Assembly (NCBI GenBank): GCA_020061355.1
Contig: JAGUYK010000015.1
Location: 185,711 to 249,710 of the forward strand
Reading direction: 5' to 3'
DNA: 64,000 nucleotides
Source: Ignavibacteriales bacterium
GTDB taxonomy: Bacteria > Bacteroidota > Ignavibacteria > Ignavibacteriales > Melioribacteraceae
Part shown: piece by piece, positions 46,583 to 54,235 of the stretch
How positions within the stretch are numbered: the first letter of the stretch is position 1
How the letters are laid out: each line of letters starts with the position of its first letter
Position numbers and translations under genes: made by a program
The notes under the pieces: model-generated
Databases searched by the model: none
What the model saw: the letters and a program-made list of their open reading frames with translations, nothing else
Told to the model about the DNA's origin: nothing

Positions 46583-48019
46583 TTAACTTAGAACTAATTT
46601 ATCCATAAAATCCTTTGCCTTCATTATATCGCAATTGAAAATCATCTCTTTAATTTCTTTTTGACGTTTTGAATTTAACAAACCGGATGATAATCCGTTG
46701 AATTTATTTTCAAGATCTTCCATTGTCATCGGTTCGCGAGGATCACCTTTAGGATATTCCAGGTATTCGGAAAACTCTCTTCCATCAATTGTTCTTATTA
46801 CAACCTTGGATGGTTGTTTGGCAGGAAACATTTTCTCGAATTCAATTGAAGCTTCACCTTTAATCTTATCAATCACTTCCCAGATTCTCGGATCTTTTAA
46901 TTTCTCATCACTGAAAGATTGTGTAGTAATTTTATGATCAACAATTGCAGCCGCAATGCAGTAGGGAAGCGAGTGATCTGCAGTTTCCCGGGATTCCGGT
47001 CTGTATTTATGAGGATCGAAAAGAATATCGCATGCACGGGCTATAGTTGTAATCGTTACACTTTCAATCTCATCGTATTGGAGATTGTGGTTTATAATTG
47101 TCTTTAGTGTTGCGGAAATATGTGTATGAGTCAATGCTTCTGTGGGAAATGCCTTCATGCTGCATTCGAGTATTTTCCAGGTCTTGCCAAGTCCCCCGAT
47201 TAGTGCTTCAATATCCCAGCTCCATTTAGATTCACCTTCACGACCTTTCATAATCACCGGTTCTAAATTTTCATCTTTTGCATTCCAACCGCCGAAGCAA
47301 TCCAGAAATCCTTCTTTCCCTTCAAAGACTTTTTCAGTTCCGCTGTAACCTTTCTGTGCCATTAATGCTGCAAATACTCCGCTCTGTGTAGCCATCGGGT
47401 CAACTGTATTTTTCATCATTGTAAGTTTTCCGGCTGTAGGACATCCGATAGTATGATTATGTGAACCGCTGATACCAATTGCATTTACCATCTGATCAAC
47501 AGTTAAACCAAGAACTTTTCCGGCAACAATCGGAGAAACAAACTGCGTTAGAGTTGCATGATGCCATTTTCTTTCACGTATTCCGGGTTTTGCAAAAAGA
47601 CAGAGCCGTTGTTCAAATTCGTATGCAAGCACGATCGCAACAATTACTTCTTTCATTGAAGCGCCTACCATTTCTGCGACCGATAATGCTGCCGGAATAA
47701 TATCCGATGGATGAGATGGATCTTCCTTCCAGTAGATATCGTTGAAGTCGAGAGAACGGATCATCAATGAATTTACAAGCGCTGCATTCACCGCAGGAAT
47801 TTTGTCACCAAAAGCAAAAACAGTCGCTTCTTCTCGTCCGCCCATCTGTTTGCAGATATCACGGATTATATTCACATCTTTTGTTTTGTACGCACCAAAT
47901 GCACATCCGATGGAATCGTACAAATATCTTTTTACTTCATTTATTACATCTTTTGGTAAATCTTCGTATTTCAGGTTAACAGCGAACTCAGAAATAACAC
48001 GCGATATGGACTTCTCCAT
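46583..48019 (-). CDS. MmgE/PrpD-family dehydratase
   Basis: A 478-residue member of the MmgE/PrpD fold, which includes 2-methylcitrate dehydratase and cis-aconitate decarboxylase. Family marks: LYDSIGCAFGAYKT, NSLMIRSLDFNDIYWKEDPSHPSD (seen as SLDFND and SHPSDIIPAAL), GSHNHTIGCPTAGKL and KAFPTEALTHTH. It needs no iron-sulfur cluster. It lies between the homoaconitase-like gene and citDE. It could be a methylcitrate or citrate dehydratase, or, by context, the homocitrate dehydratase of lysine synthesis. No PrpC or PrpB is in the window, which weakens a methylcitrate-cycle role. Confidence 0.85.
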   Translation of the reverse strand: MEKSISRVISEFAVNLKYEDLPKDVINEVKRYLYDSIGCAFGAYKTKDVNIIRDICKQMGGREEATVFAFGDKIPAVNAALVNSLMIRSLDFNDIYWKEDPSHPSDIIPAALSVAEMVGASMKEVIVAIVLAYEFEQRLCLFAKPGIRERKWHHATLTQFVSPIVAGKVLGLTVDQMVNAIGISGSHNHTIGCPTAGKLTMMKNTVDPMATQSGVFAALMAQKGYSGTEKVFEGKEGFLDCFGGWNAKDENLEPVIMKGREGESKWSWDIEALIGGLGKTWKILECSMKAFPTEALTHTHISATLKTIINHNLQYDEIESVTITTIARACDILFDPHKYRPESRETADHSLPYCIAAAIVDHKITTQSFSDEKLKDPRIWEVIDKIKGEASIEFEKMFPAKQPSKVVIRTIDGREFSEYLEYPKGDPREPMTMEDLENKFNGLSSGLLNSKRQKEIKEMIFNCDIMKAKDFMDKLVLS

Positions 48020-48291
48020 TGTGGTTATCCTTATAATGTTAATTGGAAAAAGGGATTACTTATTATGCCAGTTGGTTTCAAATATCTTCGGAAAATTGAG
48101 GAAAGGGAAGAATTGTTTTGTAGTATTTGATCTTTCTCTCAGCATTGATCTTTATTATTATTAAAAATCTCTGATGCTAAATTATCTTTTTGCCTGTTTA
48201 AAAAAAAGAGAATAAGGACTTTGTAAATTAATATTTAGCTGTTTTTAATGATAAAATCTGCAGTTATCTAGTGATCCATATTTTCATTCTA

Positions 48292-50268
48292 TCAAGTAAT
48301 TCTATTTTTTACCCACCCTTCCAATCCACCTGCGACTATCAATTCCTGTGCTGCAACTCCTACAGGGTCAATTGAATAGATTTTTTCACCTGCTGATAGG
48401 ATAGATTTCGTGAAGTTAATTACAGCGTTCATGCCCGTTTTAACAGTTAATTTTTCTTTACCGAATTTTAATTTCAGGTCATTTACTAATTCAGGACATT
48501 CAATTAACAAGTAACCATTGTTTAGAGCGTTCCGTTTGTATGTTTCATTGAACGATCCTGCTATAACAAGCTGTACTCCGCGGTACTTTAGTGCTGTAGC
48601 AGCTTGCTCACGTGAACTTCCGGTACCGAAATTAAATCCGCCAACAAGCAAATCACCTTTCTCAACAATCTTTCCGAATTCCGGATCGTAATTTTCCATA
48701 ACTACTGAAGCTTGCTGTTCAGGTGTCATGTCATCCTGGTATGTGTATTTACCAGGATAAATTCCATCGGTGTTTAGGTTATCTTGATAACAGAATATTA
48801 GCTCACCCTCAATAATTGAAGGGAAGCCATCAATAATTTGGACATAAGATTTTACTTTGGTGGTTTTAGAATTGACCTTTATCTCGCCTATTAATTTACC
48901 TGAAGATTCAGAACCGGGATAAGTTATAAATCCGGCAAGCGCTGAAGCAGCAACTACTGCTGGTGATGCGAGATATGCTTGAGCGTTTGGTGAACCCATT
49001 CTTCCTTTAAAATTACGATTAGTTGCAGAGATACCTACTTCTCCGTCTTCAAGTAGCCCAACTCCCATTCCAATGCAAGGTCCGCATCCCGGAGGAAGTG
49101 GAATAGCACCAGAATCGAGCAATACCTTCCAATCTCCACGCTTCTCACTTTCTTTTTGAACTTCACTCGAAGCTGCAGCGATATAGAATCTAACTCCTTC
49201 TGAAATTTTCTTACCACGCAAAACTTCTGCTGCTTCAGCAATATCATCTACCCGCGAGTTAACACAAGATACTAAATATGCTTTATGAATTTTTACCTGC
49301 TTGTTTTTGATTTCTGAAACTGCTGTCATTGTTTTTACAGTATTCGGTCCTGATACATTCGGTTCGATAGTTGATAAATCAATTAAAAGTTCTTTTCCAT
49401 AAAATGCATCATCATCAGGTTGCAGATCGGTCAATTCATTTTCGAGTATTGCAATACGTTCTTTGTTCATTCTTGGATGTTGACCGTTTCCATCAATATC
49501 TGAAGCAACTCCTTCTAGTCCTCTTTTTTTGATAAACTGAGATCGATTTATTAACCACTCAATTGTAATTTCATCGATGGGGAAGACGCCAGCCATTGCA
49601 CCCCACTCGGTAGTCATATTTGCAATAGTAAATCGTTGATCGATTGAAAGAAATTTAACTCCATCACCTGTAAATTCTATTGCATGATTCAATACTTCAT
49701 CATGATTAAAGAATCCGCACAATGCAATAATTACGTCTTTGCCAGTAACACCTTTATTCAATTTCCCTTTTAATTCCACTTTAGCAATAGGAGGAACTTG
49801 CCACCATGTTCTCCCGGTAGCCCAGATTGCAGCAGCATCAGTGCGGACAATTGGAGTTCCAAGGCATCCTAATCCGCCATACATATTTGAATGACTATCT
49901 GAAGCCACCGCCATAGTGCCGGGCCAGGCATATCCTTCTTCACACATTATCTGGTGCCCAATACCTCTGCCTGCCGGATAAAAATCCGCACCCATCGATT
50001 TAGCAAACTCTTCGATCTTTTTATACTTGACTAAATTTTTCTCGTCTTTGTTTTGAATATCATGATCGAGTGTGCAAACTACCTGTCTTGGATTGGCAAG
50101 TTTTGTAGCACCTATACTTTTAAATTTTGGGATTACTGCACCGGTATTATCGTGTGTCATTACATAAGCCGGTTTTATAGAAATATAATCTCCGGAGTGA
50201 ACAATCTGATCTTTATTTAATCCGTATGCAAATTTCTGGGCGATTTTTTCGACTAAAGTCTGATTCAT
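48292..50268 (-). CDS. homoaconitase-like protein, fused large and small domains (fungal Lys4 type)
   Basis: An aconitase-family hydratase of 658 residues with both the iron-sulfur part and the swivel domain in one chain. Cluster ligands are C335 (LVSCVNSR), C395 and C398 (CGPCIGMG). From memory its sequence follows fungal homoaconitase Lys4 almost throughout: VHSGDYISIKPA, TLDHDIQNKDEKNL, AGRGIGHQIM, IANMTTEWGA, NTDGIYPGKYTYQDD, GFNFGTGSSREQAATAL, GGLEGWVK at the end. Bacterial aconitases are longer and LeuC/LysT are split. I therefore expect cis-homoaconitate hydration in lysine synthesis; citrate/isocitrate activity is the alternative given the citrate-lyase neighbours. Confidence 0.85.
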   Translation of the reverse strand: MNQTLVEKIAQKFAYGLNKDQIVHSGDYISIKPAYVMTHDNTGAVIPKFKSIGATKLANPRQVVCTLDHDIQNKDEKNLVKYKKIEEFAKSMGADFYPAGRGIGHQIMCEEGYAWPGTMAVASDSHSNMYGGLGCLGTPIVRTDAAAIWATGRTWWQVPPIAKVELKGKLNKGVTGKDVIIALCGFFNHDEVLNHAIEFTGDGVKFLSIDQRFTIANMTTEWGAMAGVFPIDEITIEWLINRSQFIKKRGLEGVASDIDGNGQHPRMNKERIAILENELTDLQPDDDAFYGKELLIDLSTIEPNVSGPNTVKTMTAVSEIKNKQVKIHKAYLVSCVNSRVDDIAEAAEVLRGKKISEGVRFYIAAASSEVQKESEKRGDWKVLLDSGAIPLPPGCGPCIGMGVGLLEDGEVGISATNRNFKGRMGSPNAQAYLASPAVVAASALAGFITYPGSESSGKLIGEIKVNSKTTKVKSYVQIIDGFPSIIEGELIFCYQDNLNTDGIYPGKYTYQDDMTPEQQASVVMENYDPEFGKIVEKGDLLVGGFNFGTGSSREQAATALKYRGVQLVIAGSFNETYKRNALNNGYLLIECPELVNDLKLKFGKEKLTVKTGMNAVINFTKSILSAGEKIYSIDPVGVAAQELIVAGGLEGWVKNRIT

Positions 50269-50313
50269 TTAATTTCTCCGTGAAAAATGAAACGTGAAAA
50301 GGAAGACGAAAAT

Positions 50314-50673
50314 TTAATTTGAATATTTCTTTATCATATTTGTGAGCATTGCGAAAACACGATTTAATAATTCATCAGTAATACTAATATCCTGGCTTTT
50401 GCAGTATCCTAATTCTATTGAAATTTCTATTTGCGAATCGATCTCTACTATTTAAGATCTAGCAATCTGCAGAAATCTTCTGATATCAAGTTCGGTACTT
50501 CTTGATAAACCTTCAGCTAAATTTGAGACAACGGAAACAGAAGCTCTTCTCAATTGCGAAACTAATCCATATTGTTCATCCTTTGGGAAATCTGAAGTAA
50601 GTTTATAAATATCCTTTACCAACTCAACACTGACTTTCCAAACGTCAAGCTTTTTATGATTTAACTTGAGCAT
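50314..50673 (-). pseudogene. four-helix-bundle protein (23S rRNA intervening-sequence family), interrupted by an in-frame stop
   Basis: The first 73 codons (LDVWKVSVELVKDIYKL, LVSQLRRASVSVVSNLAEG, RRFLQIARS) match the small four-helix-bundle family. TAA at 50452-50454 stops translation, but the same frame continues without a shift (IVEIDSQIEISIELGYC... to KKYSN) to a TAA at 50314, giving 119 codons in all, the usual family length. A single base change from TTA (Leu) would explain it. It sits inside the tricarboxylate operon between the HD-like and homoaconitase-like genes and seems unrelated to that pathway. A sequencing error is the alternative. Confidence 0.8.
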
Positions 50674-50699
50674 ACGTCTCCCGTTTCACTTTTCACGTC

Positions 50700-51236
50700 T
50701 CACGTTTTAAAGGGTTCAAACGATACAAAATCTGCATGGTGAACTATTATCGATTCTACGGAACGCTTTCCCAGATCTCCTTCCTTTGAGTGGTACGCAA
50801 TAATATGGAGCACTTCAGGAGGTAAACCGAATCTATCGGCAATGGCAACTCCGCTAAATGGATGGCGAAGTAATTTACCGGCATGACTTGTAGTTAAGTT
50901 TCCGTTTACCATATCATATTCAATCAACTTGCCTACGTCAATAAGTATTGCCCCGGATATAAGGTAATCCATATTAATCTTAATCGCATCACCGAAGTTT
51001 TCTTTCATTCTGTTTGCAATATCAACTGCAAGTTGTACACAGGTTCTCTTATGATTCATGAAAGATATATTACAATCGGTAATTAAAAGTGAAAATGGTA
51101 TTACCTCCAGGTCATTAGGTGTTAGGACAGAATTCTTAATTGCATACACCCATGCATTTAATGTTTTGTCGCGCAATGATTCGTCTTTAATCCAATTTAA
51201 TTCAGGCCATAACTTTTTTACTTCTTCTATTAACAT
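50700..51236 (-). CDS. HD-domain protein with altered HD dyad
   Basis: A 178-residue HD-fold protein. The first metal His is in MNHKRTCVQLA (H62), the later helices contain HPFSGVAIAD, IAYHSKEGD and VHHADFV, but the central HD pair reads ILIDVGK, with Ile99 where His is expected and Asp100 kept. The domain resembles HD nucleotide phosphohydrolases, and this change may abolish or alter activity. It begins 12 bases after cstA in the same operon, suggesting cotranscription. Substrate unknown. Confidence 0.75.
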   Translation of the reverse strand: MLIEEVKKLWPELNWIKDESLRDKTLNAWVYAIKNSVLTPNDLEVIPFSLLITDCNISFMNHKRTCVQLAVDIANRMKENFGDAIKINMDYLISGAILIDVGKLIEYDMVNGNLTTSHAGKLLRHPFSGVAIADRFGLPPEVLHIIAYHSKEGDLGKRSVESIIVHHADFVSFEPFKT

Positions 51237-51248
51237 TTTTACTCCATA

Positions 51249-52883
51249 TTATTTTACTAATTCAACTTCATTTCCGTTTTTACGTAATATCTGGTAGGCT
51301 TGAAATACAAGAATGATTGCCAGAACAAAAAGTAAAATGGAAATAATAGATAGTATATAATTATTACCAATGATGTTGGTATAAAACAAACTGACTAATG
51401 CCGTTAATGTTACGGTGAACATGAATATCATCGGTATCAATGTGAATAAATAATTTAATTTTAGATTTGAAATCCAAACCGTAATTGCAAGTAAAGCAAT
51501 TGCAGCAAGTAGCTGATTGGCACTTCCGAAAACAGGCCAGAGAGACATTGTCTGCCCGCTGAATGTTAAAGCTGCACCGAATGCGACAGTAATTGTTGTG
51601 GCAACGTATCGGTTCTTAACTAAAATACTCTGTTCTTTCTTGTTTTTAACCTCAAAGAATTCCTGGAATGAGAAACGGGCAAGACGTGTTGCCGTATCAA
51701 GTGTTGTTAAAGCAAAAGCGGAGACTGCTAATGCAGCAAAATTTGTCGCAACATCGGTCGATATATTAAGTAGAGGAATATTATGTATGAAATTCGCTAC
51801 TCCAATAGAAAAAGCCGCAACAGCACCTTTTGTCTCTAACAATTCAAGGAAATGTTGCTGATCAAGAGAAGCAACCGATAATAATGCGAGAACAGCAAGA
51901 ACTCCTTCGATCAGCATACTTCCATATCCAACAATCTTTGCATCTGTTTCCTTATCAAGTTGTTTGGATGTAGTACCGCTGCCGACAATGGAATGAAAAC
52001 CGCTAATAGCTCCGCATGCTACAGTTACAAATAGAGCGGGGAATAAATATCCAAGCTTATCAACAGAAAAATTTGTAACAGGTGCAAGATGAACTTCGGG
52101 CATTGTAAAGAAAAGCCCCACTATTCCACCAATCATTAAAGCATATAAAAAGAATGAGTTTAGATAGTCTCTCGGTTGTAATAATATCCAGACTGGTGTT
52201 ACCGATGCAACAAAAATGTATCCGATTAAAATGTAGATCCAAATTTCACTGCTTAGCTGAATCGGAAATAAATTACCTAGGTAAATACATAAGAATAAAA
52301 ATGCGACTCCTACAATTGATGAAATCCACAGCGGTGCTTTAAATCGATAAACTGTCATTCCAAAGGCAACTGCTAATAAAATAAAAAGTAATGATGATGT
52401 CCCGGAACTTGGTATGCTTGAAAATGTACTTGCAACGATCAGCATGAATACGGCAATAACCAGGATTAGAGTTGCCCATGCGAAAAGTAAAAAAAGTCTT
52501 TTACCATTATGCCCCATATAAGTGTCAATTATTTGACCGATCGATCTACCTTTATGTCTTACTGAAGCTACTATTGCAGTATAGTCGTGAACTCCACCGA
52601 TAAATGTTGCACCGATAAGTACCCAGACATAAACGGGTATCCAGCCAAAACTTGCTGCTATGATGGGACCGACAATTGGGCCGGCACCGGCTATTGATGC
52701 AAAGTGATGCCCGACTAAAACAGGAGTTTTTGCCGGACAGTAATCAACACCGTCATACATGGAATGGGAGGGTGTTTCATTGGAATTCGCTACACTCAAT
52801 TTGCGTGTAATGTATCCGCCGTAATATTTGTATGAAAAAACGAATACAATCATTGCAAATAGAATTATAATTATACCGCTCAT
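51249..52883 (-). CDS. cstA: CstA-family carbon starvation transporter
   Basis: A membrane protein of 544 residues with many hydrophobic helices. CstA marks: HHFASIAGAGPIVGPIIAA near the N-terminus, GATFIGGVHDYTAIVASVRHKGRSIG, GAISGFHSIVGSGTTSKQ and GSANQLLAAIALL. CstA proteins import pyruvate or peptides in bacteria studied so far. Here it lies between the dehydrogenase and HD-like genes, so uptake of a carboxylic acid feeding this pathway is plausible. Length is nearer the short CstA forms of Firmicutes and Bacteroidota than the 700-residue E. coli protein. Confidence 0.92.
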   Translation of the reverse strand: MSGIIIILFAMIVFVFSYKYYGGYITRKLSVANSNETPSHSMYDGVDYCPAKTPVLVGHHFASIAGAGPIVGPIIAASFGWIPVYVWVLIGATFIGGVHDYTAIVASVRHKGRSIGQIIDTYMGHNGKRLFLLFAWATLILVIAVFMLIVASTFSSIPSSGTSSLLFILLAVAFGMTVYRFKAPLWISSIVGVAFLFLCIYLGNLFPIQLSSEIWIYILIGYIFVASVTPVWILLQPRDYLNSFFLYALMIGGIVGLFFTMPEVHLAPVTNFSVDKLGYLFPALFVTVACGAISGFHSIVGSGTTSKQLDKETDAKIVGYGSMLIEGVLAVLALLSVASLDQQHFLELLETKGAVAAFSIGVANFIHNIPLLNISTDVATNFAALAVSAFALTTLDTATRLARFSFQEFFEVKNKKEQSILVKNRYVATTITVAFGAALTFSGQTMSLWPVFGSANQLLAAIALLAITVWISNLKLNYLFTLIPMIFMFTVTLTALVSLFYTNIIGNNYILSIISILLFVLAIILVFQAYQILRKNGNEVELVK

Positions 52884-52959
52884 AGAAATTGCTCTCTTTA
52901 ATTAAGATGTAAGAAGCCAGAAGTAAATTACTTACCTCTAACATCTCGCTTCAAGCTTA

Positions 52960-54138
52960 TTAAAGTTTCTTAATAACAGCATCGGTCATTTGTTGAGTAG
53001 TTGCTGCCCCTTTTTCAAAAACATCGGCACCGCCTTTAAGTTTTAGCATATCGTATGTTTTTACTTTTCCTTCTTCAATAACCTTTGCAATTGCATTTTT
53101 AATCTTAGTTGCAATTTGATTCTCACCAATATGATCAAGCATCATTACGGCGCTCATAAACATTGCTATAGGGTTAACTATCGAAGGGTTCAGTTTCTCA
53201 TATTTTGGAGCACTTCCATGCGTAGGTTCAAACACAGCATAATTATCTCCAAGGTTAGCACTGCATGCAAATCCAAGTCCTCCTATTAAACCGGCAAAGC
53301 CGTCGCTAATGATATCACCGAACATATTTTCAGCAACAATAACACCGTATTCTTCGGGATTCTTAGTCAGCCACATCATTTGTGCGTCAATATTTGTATC
53401 CCAAAGGGTAATGCCAGGATATTCTTTTGCAGTTTGCTTTGCAATCTTAAACATCATACCCGAAGTTTCTCTTAGGACATTTGGTTTTTCACAAAGTGTA
53501 ACATTGGAATACCCATATTTTTTTGCATATTCGAATGCAGCTCTAATAATTCTTTCGCTTGCTTTCTTTGTAACAATTCGTGTTGATATTGCCATCTCTT
53601 CACTTGGAACATCTTTGAATGCTTTCATTTTAGGATTTGTCTCTAAAGCATCCCTTACAACTTTTGGTGGATTAGTCCATTCAACGCCGGCATATAATCC
53701 TTCTGTATTCTGTCTGAATATTACTGTATTAACAATTGGTTCTTCGAATCCCTCATCGGCACTTCTACGAATAAAATTGAGTGGATTTCCTTTGAATGAA
53801 ATACAAGGGCGAATGCAAATATCGAGATTGAATTTTTGACGAAGAGAAACTATAGGTGAAAAATAGACATATCCTTTACCTTGTAAAGATGGATCCAGTT
53901 CCTTCTCTGCAGCATCTTTCGGTTTGCTTGTAATTGCTCCAAACAGTGCGATCTTATGTTGATTAATTAAATCAATTGTTCTTTGAGGAAGGGCGTTTCC
54001 TTCTTTACACCAGAAATCCCAGCCGATATCACCCCAAACATAATCAGCTTTGAATCCGGAAGAATCCAGTAATCTGATTGCTTCCTGCAATACAACTTTT
54101 CCAATTCCATCTCCGGGAAGTGCAACAATTGTTCTCAT
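52960..54138 (-). CDS. isocitrate/homoisocitrate-type beta-decarboxylating dehydrogenase
   Basis: A 392-residue member of the isocitrate/isopropylmalate dehydrogenase family. PGDGIG opens the fold; the substrate loop reads FSPIVSLRQKFNLDICIRP (S94, R100); VIFRQNTEGLYAGVEW and VAENMFGDIISDGFAGLIGG (metal Asp residues) follow, with PTHGSAPK near the cofactor site. In E. coli isocitrate dehydrogenase the loop has SLN; here it is SPI-V, the form I recall in fungal homoisocitrate dehydrogenase Lys12. Homoisocitrate is therefore a real candidate substrate, in keeping with the Lys4-like gene in the operon. Isocitrate cannot be excluded. It is the first gene of the operon. Confidence 0.82.
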   Translation of the reverse strand: MRTIVALPGDGIGKVVLQEAIRLLDSSGFKADYVWGDIGWDFWCKEGNALPQRTIDLINQHKIALFGAITSKPKDAAEKELDPSLQGKGYVYFSPIVSLRQKFNLDICIRPCISFKGNPLNFIRRSADEGFEEPIVNTVIFRQNTEGLYAGVEWTNPPKVVRDALETNPKMKAFKDVPSEEMAISTRIVTKKASERIIRAAFEYAKKYGYSNVTLCEKPNVLRETSGMMFKIAKQTAKEYPGITLWDTNIDAQMMWLTKNPEEYGVIVAENMFGDIISDGFAGLIGGLGFACSANLGDNYAVFEPTHGSAPKYEKLNPSIVNPIAMFMSAVMMLDHIGENQIATKIKNAIAKVIEEGKVKTYDMLKLKGGADVFEKGAATTQQMTDAVIKKL

Positions 54139-54235
54139 TGTTAATCCTTATTGTTTTAAAATTTCTATCTGCAACTTAGATAGTATAGTCATCTTTGGCA
54201 AGGGAATCTGGTGCAATCGAATGGAAAAAGTGAGA

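Noticed and set aside
48292-50268. Ordinary aconitase or LeuC
   Set aside because: Bacterial AcnA/AcnB are much longer and LeuC/LysT lack a fused swivel domain; the length and motifs fit Lys4.
50452-50673. Intact 73-residue gene
   Set aside because: The frame continues past the stop to the normal family length, so it is better read as an interrupted gene.
53309-53839. Plus-strand 176-residue open frame
   Set aside because: Antisense to the dehydrogenase gene, which has all family motifs; no domain recognised in this frame.
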